NCBI GenBank assembly: GCA_040221475.1
Contig: JAVKEJ010000052.1
Location: forward strand, 124,001 to 188,000
DNA: 64,000 nt
Reading direction: 5' to 3'
From: WLXB01 sp040221475
Lineage (GTDB): Bacteria; Pseudomonadota; Alphaproteobacteria; Rhodospirillales; Rhodospirillaceae
A program made the translations under genes and the position numbers. Below, one piece after another: positions 1-6,676 of the stretch. How positions within the stretch are numbered: the first letter of the stretch is position 1; each line of letters begins with the position of its first letter. Under the pieces are notes generated by a model. The model did no database searches. It was not told the origin of the DNA and worked only from the letters and a program-made list of their open reading frames with translations.

Positions 1-645
1 CGTACCGAACCCAGGATCACCAGGAACGCCTGTGTTCTCGTTGCCCGAGGCCGGGGTCAGCAGGAACAAGTTGTCCCCAATGGCTTCAAGGCCGGCTTCG
101 TTGGGGAAGGTGGCCAACTGCAACTGACCAGCAGACTGCGGGTCCGTCACACCATCCTGCTTGAAGAAAACCTCACCCTGCTGGTTGACCGAGATCGAGA
201 TGGCATCCACTGGAACAGCGGACAATCCTTGAACCAAAAAGCCGTCATGGGTCACAACTTCGCCGTCCGGGCTTAACTGAAACGAGCCGTCTCGGGTGTA
301 GCCGGTTTCACCATCTGGCAAATCAATCTGGAAATAGCCACGGCCTTGAATGGCTAAGTCGAGGCTGTTTTCCGTCGAGAGCATGCTGCCCTGCTCGGTG
401 ATGCGATACACCGCAGCGGTTTTAACACCCAGGCCCAGTTGCACCCCAGCGGGGACGATGGTGCCAGCGTCGGAAGACGTCGACCCGACACGCCGTAAAT
501 CTTGATACAGCAAGTCATTAAATTCTGTCCGCCGCCGGGTATAGGCGGTGGTGTTCATGTTGGCGATGTTGTTGGAAATCACCTCCACATTCGTCTGCAT
601 CGCTAGCATGCCGGTTCCGGCAATGTTTAAAGCTCGGATACTCAT
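1..645 (-). CDS. flgG: Flagellar distal rod protein FlgG (partial)
   Basis: FlgG forms the distal rod, the drive shaft between basal body and hook. The reading frame starts at ATG 645 and is open to the left window edge, so about 215 N-terminal residues are seen of a family length near 260; the stop lies outside. The N-terminus has the rod-family motif VISNNIANMNTTAY (about residues 23-36), followed by RRTEFNDLLYQDLRRVGS, the usual FlgG stretch, and the LDLAIQGRGYFQI block of the FlgE/F/G domain. It follows flgF on the same strand after 34 bases, with a GAAGGGAAGCGAGGGA ribosome-binding region, so the two form an operon. The family is certain; FlgG rather than FlgF is supported by the VPAGVQLGLGVK region and by flgF upstream. 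Confidence 0.93.
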   Translation of the reverse strand, partial: MSIRALNIAGTGMLAMQTNVEVISNNIANMNTTAYTRRRTEFNDLLYQDLRRVGSTSSDAGTIVPAGVQLGLGVKTAAVYRITEQGSMLSTENSLDLAIQGRGYFQIDLPDGETGYTRDGSFQLSPDGEVVTHDGFLVQGLSAVPVDAISISVNQQGEVFFKQDGVTDPQSAGQLQLATFPNEAGLEAIGDNLFLLTPASGNENTGVPGDPGFGT

Positions 646-679
646 GGCTGTTCCCTCGCTTCCCTTCTATTGATTTCTG

Positions 680-1423
680 TTAAGCAACTTTGCGGGTGAA
701 GACGTCATTGGCTTTTTTCTTCCGTTCGTCTTCCGTCTTGACCATATTATTTATGTCTTGGTACGCACGGTTCAGCGCGATCATCCGGGTCATTTCTACG
801 ACACCGTTTACGTTTGAATCTTCCAGTGCGCCCTGGGCGATGCGGGGACGCTCAACATCAATGGACGGCTGCCCGGGGACAGCGCGAAACAATGTGCCGT
901 CGACCTGCTGAAGGTCGCGTGGGTCGGTAAAGTTGACCACACGAATACGGTCGACTTCTTCGGCATTGACGATGATGGCACCATCCCCATTGATGGTGAT
1001 TTCATCGACGCTGGCGTCCAAAGTGATCGGAGTGTTGTTTGTGGAGAGAAGAGGAAACCCTTCCTGGTTCACAATTTGCCCGTTGATATCCAGGGTAAAG
1101 TTTCCGGCGCGCGTGAAGTTTTCACCTTCAACGCCTTCAACAACAAAGTACCCCTCGCCCTGAATGGCGAGGTCAAGCGTGTTGTTGGTGTGGCGCAGCG
1201 GTCCCTGGGTCATATCCCGGACCAAGCCGAAGTCTTGGGTGAAAGCGATCTTGTCTTTAAAGGGGCGTTCATCTGACCTGACTTTGACAAGGTATTCACT
1301 GAACAGAACGTCGGATCCCTTAAAACCAATGGTGTTCACATTGGCGAGGTTGTTTGAAACCACCTCAAGCTGGTTCCACAAAGCGTTCTGTCGCGAGAGC
1401 GAAATATACGTTGTATTATCCAT
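680..1423 (-). CDS. flgF: Flagellar proximal rod protein FlgF
   Basis: FlgF is a minor protein of the proximal rod in the periplasm, exported by the flagellar type III system. The 247-residue product is of normal family length. It starts MDNTTYISLSRQNALWNQLE, then has the rod motif VVSNNLANVNTIGFKGSDVLF and the LDLAIQGEGYFVVEG block of the FlgE/F/G domain; the C-terminus contains the conserved MTRMIALNRAYQ helix that pairs with the N-terminal helix. It is the first gene of a leftward flgF-flgG operon. A sigma-54 type promoter lies at 1472-1487, giving a predicted leader of about 40 bases, with an AAGAAGG ribosome-binding site just before the ATG. Confidence 0.95.
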   Translation of the reverse strand: MDNTTYISLSRQNALWNQLEVVSNNLANVNTIGFKGSDVLFSEYLVKVRSDERPFKDKIAFTQDFGLVRDMTQGPLRHTNNTLDLAIQGEGYFVVEGVEGENFTRAGNFTLDINGQIVNQEGFPLLSTNNTPITLDASVDEITINGDGAIIVNAEEVDRIRVVNFTDPRDLQQVDGTLFRAVPGQPSIDVERPRIAQGALEDSNVNGVVEMTRMIALNRAYQDINNMVKTEDERKKKANDVFTRKVA

Positions 1424-1471
1424 GGCCTACCTTCTTTGCGCTTTTTGCGCGTTTATTCAGGCCAGAAGGAA

Positions 1472-1487
1472 TGCACAAAGCGTGCCA
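1472..1487 (-). promoter_or_regulatory. Sigma-54 (RpoN) promoter of flgF-flgG
   Basis: On the minus strand the site reads TGGCACGCTTTGTGCA. The -24 element TGGCACG is perfect, the GG and GC dinucleotides are exactly ten bases apart, and the -12 element differs from TTGCA by one base. Transcription would start about 12 bases downstream, leaving a leader of roughly 40 bases to the flgF ATG at 1423. RpoN control of rod and hook genes is well known in alphaproteobacteria such as Caulobacter; its use here is inferred from the match and position. Confidence 0.72.
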
Positions 1488-1732
1488 ACTCTAAAAAACT
1501 ATGTTTTATAATGCCTTAGGGATAGAGGCATGGCCGAAAAACGGCCCTAAAGGGAGCTCTCCGCCGGGTGAGGCGGGCAACTCTTGCCCCCCGGCCTTGC
1601 GGGCTCACATGACCACCAGTCTAGATTCAATATATTATTAACCAAACCTGCCTAGGTTCTGATTTAGGGCTGTAATTAAAGGCTCAGTTTTTTAGGCCCG
1701 CCGGTGGGGAGTGTGGCCGCGCCCCGTGCTAC

Positions 1733-1757
1733 ACTCTTATAACATTACTATAAGAGT
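1733..1757. promoter_or_regulatory. Inverted repeat upstream of fliL
   Basis: ACTCTTATA and TATAAGAGT form a perfect 9-bp inverted repeat with a 7-base spacer, ending 29 bases before the fliL start codon. It could be an operator for a dimeric regulator or a hairpin in the fliL leader; there is no T-run after it and it faces into the operon, so a terminator is unlikely. The regulator is unknown. Confidence 0.45.
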
Positions 1758-1786
1758 TAAGCCGTTGGGCTAAGGGAGAATGTGGG

Positions 1787-2368
1787 ATGTCTGAAGATCT
1801 TGATGAAGATTTTGATGACGACGTAGATTTCGATTCTGGCGGTTATGACGAAGGTGGCGGGAAAAAGCGTCTCATCCTTCTTGTCGTATTGCCGCTTCTG
1901 CTGGTGATTGGTGGAGCTGCTGGTGCGTATTTCTCTGGCTTAGCAGACCCTTTACTGGCAATGCTCGGCGGTGAAGAGCCTGCTGCCACTGAAGAAATGG
2001 CCGATAGTGAAATGTCTGGTGATTCTGGTGGCGGTCTGGGTGCAGGCGGCGCACCGGTTGGCTCAGCTATTTTTTATGACCTACCGGAAATGCTGGTTAA
2101 TCTGAATACGCCTGGCCGTACCCGTAACTTCCTGAAGATGCGCGTTAGCCTTGAGCTTGCGAATGAGAATGATATTACGACTATTGAAATGGTGTTGCCC
2201 CGGATCGTCGATAATTTTCAGGTCTATCTACGCGAATTGCGTATGGAAGACCTACAGGGTGCTGCCGGCATGTATCGATTACGCGAGGAACTGTTGAACA
2301 GGGTCAATTCTGCTGTTCAGCCGGCGCGGGTTAATGATGTGCTTTTTAAAGAAATGATCGTACAATAA
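1787..2368 (+). CDS. fliL: Flagellar basal-body-associated protein FliL
   Basis: FliL is a single-pass inner-membrane protein that surrounds and stabilises the stator units and supports torque. The 193-residue product has an acidic cytoplasmic N-terminus (about residues 1-25, rich in Asp/Glu), one membrane segment (about 28-48), and a periplasmic SPFH-like FliL domain with YDLPEMLVNLNTPGRTRNFL near residues 97-116 and a conserved C-terminal VLFKEMIVQ. A strong AAGGGAG ribosome-binding site precedes the ATG. It starts the run fliL-fliM and its position directly before fliM is the usual one. Confidence 0.95.
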   Translation: MSEDLDEDFDDDVDFDSGGYDEGGGKKRLILLVVLPLLLVIGGAAGAYFSGLADPLLAMLGGEEPAATEEMADSEMSGDSGGGLGAGGAPVGSAIFYDLPEMLVNLNTPGRTRNFLKMRVSLELANENDITTIEMVLPRIVDNFQVYLRELRMEDLQGAAGMYRLREELLNRVNSAVQPARVNDVLFKEMIVQ

Positions 2369-2405
2369 TACCAATAAAAACAGCGCTTTAGCGGAAAAAA
2401 CTATA

Positions 2406-3566
2406 ATGGTTCCACCCAGCGAAGATGAAACGCCCGGAGAAGACGACGAAGACCTTATGGCCGAATGGGAAGCCATGGCGTCTGACGGCGGGGATGATGG
2501 TGATGGAGATGAAGCGGACTCCATGGCCGCCGAATGGGAGGCTATGCTCGGCGGCGATGATGATAGCGATGATATGGCCTCTATGGGTGGCCGTGAGTCG
2601 ACCCGCGTTCTCAATCAGGACGAAATCGACAGTCTTTTAGGGTTTGATGAAGCCTCAGACGAGGGTATGGACCGGGCTGGTATTCAGGCCATCCTGAACT
2701 CGGCGCTGGTTTCCTATGAACGTCTGCCCATGCTTGAAGTGGTGTTCGACCGCCTCGTACGCATGATGACGACCTCTCTGCGTAATTTTACCTCCGACAA
2801 CGTTGAAGTCTCGTTGGATGATATTCTCTCTCAGCGGTTCGGCGATTACCTGAACTCTATTCCACTACCTGCCATGTTGACGGTTTTTAAGGCGGAAGAG
2901 TGGGATAACTACGGCCTTATGACCGTGGATTCATCGATGATCTACTCTATCGTTGATGTGTTGCTTGGTGGTCGTCGCGGCACTGCGGCGATGCGTGTTG
3001 AGGGGCGTCCGTACACCACAATTGAACGGACCCTGGTCGAACGCATGATTCATGTGGTTTTGGCCGATTTATCAGCCGCCTTTGATCCGTTGTCGCCGGT
3101 CACGTTTCGTTTTGACCGTCTTGAAACAAATCCGCGATTTGCGACAATTTCCCAGCCTTCTAATGCGGCGATCGTCGCGCGTCTACGTATTGATATGGAA
3201 GACCGTGGGGGGCGCTTAGAAATTCTAATCCCATTTGCAACACTGGAGCCGGTGCGCGAACTCCTACTTCAGATGTTCATGGGTGAGAAATTTGGCCGTA
3301 ACTCCATCTGGGAAACCCACCTTGCAGAAGAAATGTGGTTTACAGAGGTTGGGCTTGAGGCCGTCCTTGACACTCAAATTATGTCCTTGAAAAAGGTCCT
3401 GGATCTGGAAGTTGGCTCTCGTCTTATGCTCAATACCGAACCCGATTCAGCGGTAGAATTGCGCTGTGGGGATGTTCCGATGTTTGAGGGGCGGATGGGT
3501 CGTCGGGGCAATAACATTGCAATCCGCGTCGATCACAAGAAGAAAAAGGCCGTTGCGCAGAGCTAA
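2406..3566 (+). CDS. fliM: Flagellar motor switch protein FliM with long acidic N-terminus
   Basis: FliM is the C-ring switch protein that receives phosphorylated CheY and reverses the motor. The core is typical: the CheY-binding type motif LNQDEIDSLLGF, a CheC-like middle domain (about 85-280) and a C-terminal SpoA domain (about 300-375). What is odd is an extra N-terminal region of about 65 residues, very rich in Asp and Glu, that pushes the LNQDEIDSLLGF motif to residues 69-80 instead of the extreme N-terminus. Within it the segment AEWEAM occurs twice (19-24 and 42-47). The ATG at 2406 has only a weak A-rich ribosome-binding region; ATGs further in (2457, 2475, 2523) could be used, but the acidic codons show the same periodic protein-like composition from 2406. 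Confidence 0.93.
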   Translation: MVPPSEDETPGEDDEDLMAEWEAMASDGGDDGDGDEADSMAAEWEAMLGGDDDSDDMASMGGRESTRVLNQDEIDSLLGFDEASDEGMDRAGIQAILNSALVSYERLPMLEVVFDRLVRMMTTSLRNFTSDNVEVSLDDILSQRFGDYLNSIPLPAMLTVFKAEEWDNYGLMTVDSSMIYSIVDVLLGGRRGTAAMRVEGRPYTTIERTLVERMIHVVLADLSAAFDPLSPVTFRFDRLETNPRFATISQPSNAAIVARLRIDMEDRGGRLEILIPFATLEPVRELLLQMFMGEKFGRNSIWETHLAEEMWFTEVGLEAVLDTQIMSLKKVLDLEVGSRLMLNTEPDSAVELRCGDVPMFEGRMGRRGNNIAIRVDHKKKKAVAQS

Positions 3567-3697
3567 TCCCAGGAAAAAAGGGCGCTAGCAGCGTTTGAAT
3601 ATCCTGAGGGTTTAACTCTTTATTATGGGCTTTGACCTATATCTTTAGGGTGATTAGAGATCTCCCGACCAGTGTAGTTTAAAAAAGCAGGTCAAAG

Positions 3698-3712
3698 TGG
3701 CACAACATTCGC
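3698..3712 (+). promoter_or_regulatory. Possible sigma-54 promoter before the DUF6468 gene
   Basis: TGGCACAACATTCGC has the -24 TGGCAC element, exact ten-base spacing between GG and GC, and one mismatch in the -12 element (TCGC for TTGC). It lies in the 171-base gap after fliM, 25 bases before the next start codon, which would leave a very short leader of about 14 bases. The good -24 half and the clear sigma-54 site at flgF make it plausible, but it is a single sequence match. Confidence 0.35.
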
Positions 3713-3737
3713 TGCCAAACCGGTGTGAGGCTGACAA

Positions 3738-4403
3738 ATGATGGACATCCCCTTCGACACGATTATGGACTTAGTCATCATCTTTTTGCTTTTGCCAACT
3801 ATTATATACGCGGTGATCCTGAACCGCAGATTGAATGCCCTTAGAAATTCCCGAGACGAACTGGCTAAAGTTGTAAGTAGCTTCAATGAAGCGACAATGC
3901 GTGCTGAAGCAGGCATTCCAAAACTCAAAAAAGCCACACTCGACGCCAATAATGCCTTGCAGGAACGTGTTGAGAAGGCACATGCCCTCCGCGATGACCT
4001 TGCATTTATGGTTGAGCGGGCTGAAGAAACCGCCGATCGTTTGGAAGGCGCAGTTAGAACAACGCGGACGGTGGATACCCCTCAGGCGGCTCCCTTAGCG
4101 ACCAGCCCTATTCGTTCTGCTCCACCGCGATCTGCTCCACTTCGCGCTGTTTCTCCGCAGGGTGACCCCGCTGTAAATGCGCGCACGCTTGCCGGCGCGG
4201 CACTGGCAGCAAGCGATGATGACGGAGAACTTGATTTGCGCGCGGCCATTGGCGCTGCAAGGGCTGAGGCTAAGGTGAGCGGCCAACGCGAACCTAGCCC
4301 CGTTTTTGGCGCGCCGCGCCCCCTGGCTGAAGCTATGCCCGCTGAAGATGAGCGCTCAGAGGCCGAGCGTGAGCTTCTTAAAGCGTTACAATCAGCACGC
4401 TGA
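3738..4403 (+). CDS. DUF6468 membrane-anchored flagellar-cluster protein
   Basis: This 221-residue protein has one N-terminal membrane segment (about residues 8-26, IMDLVIIFLLLPTIIYAVIL) followed by a long helical, probably coiled-coil stretch (about 28-115) and a low-complexity Ala/Pro/Ser tail. The sequence matches the DUF6468 family as I know it: RRLNALRNSRDELAKVVSSF and a following helix. Family members sit between fliM and motE in alphaproteobacterial flagellar clusters, as here, so a role in motor assembly or stator function is likely but not shown. Two ATGs are adjacent (3738 and 3741); GTGAGG lies upstream. The C-terminal end SEAERELLKALQSAR is a second short helix. Confidence 0.8.
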   Translation: MMDIPFDTIMDLVIIFLLLPTIIYAVILNRRLNALRNSRDELAKVVSSFNEATMRAEAGIPKLKKATLDANNALQERVEKAHALRDDLAFMVERAEETADRLEGAVRTTRTVDTPQAAPLATSPIRSAPPRSAPLRAVSPQGDPAVNARTLAGAALAASDDDGELDLRAAIGAARAEAKVSGQREPSPVFGAPRPLAEAMPAEDERSEAERELLKALQSAR

Positions 4404-4436
4404 TAAAACTCAGTTTTTATGGTATCATAAGTTGCT

Positions 4437-5324
4437 ATGAGCATAACAAAACGTCATCCCAGGCCCAGCCAACCCAAGGGCGGAAACCCCGCGAGACAAA
4501 AACCTCGTGGGATTTCAAAGAAAAAGGTGCGACGGCGTGGCCCGATTGTTCGGATATTGCCACTCCTTATTCTCGTGGCGATTTTTGTCCTGGGTTTTCG
4601 CGTCACCGTGGTTGTTAATGATGTGCAGACTCTCATGGCCTCCGTGGATGTTTCTCAGCCTAGTGCTGTTGCTCAAGAAGGGACTGGAGCACGCGTTGAG
4701 GATGGTGCAACGGCCACAACAGATCAGATTGCCCAGGCTCAAGCCACGGCTCAGACCACTGCGGCTCAGCCAAATACGGAACCTGGTACCGACGGCACGA
4801 CGGAGGCGGAACCAACGGCTGATTCCGAAGATAATGTTGGGGTATTAGATGCCCCAAATCAAAACGTTGCTGAATTCAGCACTGACCCGCAAACTTTTAC
4901 GCAGTCCGAATTGGAACTCTTGCAACGTTTATCGGAACGCAGGAAGGTCATTGAGGCACAAGCACAAGAAAACAAAGCCCGTGAGGCAATGCTTCGGGCT
5001 GCTGAAGCGCGTATTGATGGCAAAATCGCAGAACTCCAGCAGCTTGAGCAAACCTTGTCAGATTTGGTCGCTGAGGCTGATGGTCAACAGAAAGCCAAAA
5101 TTGAACAACTCGTTCGTATTTATGGCGCGATGAAGCCTAAAGATGCTGCACGGATTTTCAATGATCTGGATATGCCGATCCTACTGACAGTTGTTGAAGG
5201 CATGAAAGAGAACAAAGTCGCTCCTATTCTTGCTGATATGGATGCGATGAAAGCCACAGCGGTTACCGAGGCGCTGTCTATGCGTAAACTCATTCCTGGT
5301 ATCAATGACGACCCTCAGGGCTAA
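4437..5324 (+). CDS. motE: MotE family protein (MgtE-N-like, flagellar)
   Basis: MotE in Sinorhizobium is a periplasmic chaperone for the stator-associated protein MotC. The 295-residue product has a basic N-terminus (residues 1-36), one membrane segment (about 39-57), a Thr/Ala/Gln-rich linker (about 70-150), a coiled coil (about 158-225) and a C-terminal MgtE-N-like helical repeat with the typical IYGAMKPKDAARIFNDL near residues 227-243. This order of parts is that of the MotE family. It follows the DUF6468 gene after 33 bases and precedes a CheY-like gene. No gene recognisable as motC by sequence is nearby, but an exported TPR protein is (7459). Confidence 0.85.
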   Translation: MSITKRHPRPSQPKGGNPARQKPRGISKKKVRRRGPIVRILPLLILVAIFVLGFRVTVVVNDVQTLMASVDVSQPSAVAQEGTGARVEDGATATTDQIAQAQATAQTTAAQPNTEPGTDGTTEAEPTADSEDNVGVLDAPNQNVAEFSTDPQTFTQSELELLQRLSERRKVIEAQAQENKAREAMLRAAEARIDGKIAELQQLEQTLSDLVAEADGQQKAKIEQLVRIYGAMKPKDAARIFNDLDMPILLTVVEGMKENKVAPILADMDAMKATAVTEALSMRKLIPGINDDPQG

Positions 5325-5453
5325 CCGCCGCTCTCGGACGGCTCCCTGTTGGTATCACTTGTTAGCGACCCATGTTGCTGCCAAAAACCGGAGCATCAGT
5401 CGTCGTAACATGCGGAATTTAAAAGAAAATTCTAAAAATCGCGAACCTGTAAA

Positions 5454-5470
5454 TTAACCGGTCGCTAACC
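5454..5470 (+). promoter_or_regulatory. Possible CtrA-type site before the CheY-like gene
   Basis: TTAACCGGTCGCTAACC contains TTAA-N7-CTAA, one mismatch from the CtrA box TTAA-N7-TTAA, and is also a direct repeat of TAACC with an 11-base period, one helical turn. A third CTAAC occurs 20 bases on (5485-5489). It lies 58 bases before the GTG start at 5528 in a 203-base gap, where a promoter is expected. Confidence 0.35.
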
Positions 5471-5527
5471 AATGATCCCTAACATCCAATCTGCGGTCCG
5501 TCTGTCTCGATCAGATAAGGGAAGGCC

Positions 5528-5920
5528 GTGACGAGCTCTGCGAAACGCCGGTCCGCCCTTGTGGTTGATGATCTGGACGTTATGCGTCGGTCCGTTGCCA
5601 ACCTTCTCCGCAAACAGGATTTCGGCCCTGTCGATGAAGTGTCATCAGGTCCGGACGCCCTTGATCGAATAGCGGCTGCAGGTGGGTATGACCTGATTGT
5701 GTCGGATTGGAATATGGATCCGATGACCGGGTTGGAACTGTTGAAAGCAGTGCGTGCTGATCTTCAGCATTCACAGTCTGTTTTTGTTCTGATGACGGCC
5801 GAACCCACTGAAGCGAAACAGGCAGTCGCCGAAGCTGCCGGTGTCTCAGGGTTTTTGGTTAAGCCGTTTGCGGCGTCAACCTTGATCTCTGAGATCAAAA
5901 AACATTTCGGCGGCGATTAA
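5528..5920 (+). CDS. Single-domain CheY-like response regulator
   Basis: This 130-residue protein is a receiver domain only. The acidic pair is D14-D15, the phospho-acceptor is D60 (LIVSDWNMDPMTG), the switch Thr is T89 (LMTAEP) and the conserved Lys is K111 (FLVKPF), so it should be phosphorylatable. The start is GTG with a good AAGGGAAGG ribosome-binding site. It sits between motE and two MotB-like genes, so it may act on the motor directly in place of, or besides, a chemotaxis-operon CheY. No kinase for it is adjacent; the only kinase in the window is CckA, whose own receiver would normally pass phosphate to ChpT. Confidence 0.9.
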   Translation: MTSSAKRRSALVVDDLDVMRRSVANLLRKQDFGPVDEVSSGPDALDRIAAAGGYDLIVSDWNMDPMTGLELLKAVRADLQHSQSVFVLMTAEPTEAKQAVAEAAGVSGFLVKPFAASTLISEIKKHFGGD

Positions 5921-5962
5921 CGGGTTCGCTGGTGGGCTCGTGGGGAAAGAGGCAAAGCAGAA

Positions 5963-6676
5963 ATGGCTGTCCGAGGCGAACGTGGGACCCCATTTTCCAT
6001 ACCCATCGCTGCTGCACCACGGCGCGGCGACCAAAGCCTATGGCTGTTTCTCTCACTCTACTTACTGTTATTTGCCTTCTTTATTGTTCTGAACAGTTTC
6101 TCGACCTTTGACTCTGGCCGCCGGGATGCTGTCATCAACAGCGTGCTGGACGCTTTCGCTCAAATTTCCGGGCCTGGCAGCCAGCAAGACCTGGGTGGGA
6201 CGACCGGCAATGAGTTTCAGGCCCGGCGTTTCCAGGATGCTGTGACGGATATTTTTGAATCTGCAATTCCATTGGCAAACCTCCGGGTCGCAATTACCGG
6301 AACACGAATGGAAGTTGATGTGCCATCGCAAGTTTTCTTTGAAGATGACAGTGTGGTGGTCCGCAATCCGCTGCCAATGCTGGATCGCATCGTTGCTACC
6401 GTAAGTTCGCCGCCATTTGGGACAGCCTATGAACTGTCCGTTATCGCCCGGGTGCCGGCGCAAGACGGTGACACGCTGCCCATAAATATGACGGCGGATA
6501 TTGCCCGCGTAGGAAATATTGCGCGCGCTTTGGATGCGCGCGGAATGCCCCCTAAGTCATTATCGATTGGTCTTGATGAAGGCGACGGTAGCGCTTTCAC
6601 GCTGATCTTTTTCGCCGTTGAAGAGGGCGTAGATCGCGTTGTTATGCCAAACCGGTCCGGTCCAGGTGTGCCATGA
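5963..6676 (+). CDS. MotB-like membrane protein lacking the channel aspartate
   Basis: This 237-residue protein has a short cytoplasmic N-terminus, one membrane segment (about residues 26-45, LWLFLSLYLLLFAFFIVLNS) and a periplasmic part ending in a degenerate OmpA/MotB-like domain (about 130-225), where NMTADIARVGNIARAL replaces the usual N-LS-RA helix. In MotB the proton-carrying Asp sits near the start of the membrane helix; no Asp is present there (Ser31/Tyr33 at the aligned positions). Its stop overlaps the start of the next gene, a second MotB-like protein that does keep the Asp, by four bases (ATGA). The pair is therefore probably co-translated. A role as a stator partner or scaffold is inferred. 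Confidence 0.72.
   Translation: MAVRGERGTPFSIPIAAAPRRGDQSLWLFLSLYLLLFAFFIVLNSFSTFDSGRRDAVINSVLDAFAQISGPGSQQDLGGTTGNEFQARRFQDAVTDIFESAIPLANLRVAITGTRMEVDVPSQVFFEDDSVVVRNPLPMLDRIVATVSSPPFGTAYELSVIARVPAQDGDTLPINMTADIARVGNIARALDARGMPPKSLSIGLDEGDGSAFTLIFFAVEEGVDRVVMPNRSGPGVP

Larger units (their letters stand above)
1424..1786. other. Divergent flagellar intergenic region (flgF / fliL)
   Basis: This 363-base gap separates leftward flgF from rightward fliL. It holds the sigma-54 site for flgF (1472-1487), a GC-rich stretch with the small inverted repeat GGGCAA-CTC-TTGCCC (1575-1589), an AT-rich stretch with single TTAA words near 1636 and 1675, and a 9-bp inverted repeat just before fliL (1733-1757). 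No convincing sigma-54 site for fliL was found: the nearest candidate, TGGCCGCGCCCCGTGC at 1714-1729, has an 11-base instead of a 10-base GG-to-GC spacing. No open frame in it looks like a gene. Confidence 0.6.

Noticed and set aside
1714..1729. Sigma-54 promoter for fliL (TGGCCGCGCCCCGTGC)
   Set aside because: GG and GC are 11 instead of 10 bases apart, a spacing that normally abolishes activity, and the -24 element is poor.
2279..2614. Leftward 111-codon frame across the fliL-fliM junction
   Set aside because: It is the Ser-rich mirror of the acidic FliM N-terminus and lies on the opposite strand of two certain genes.
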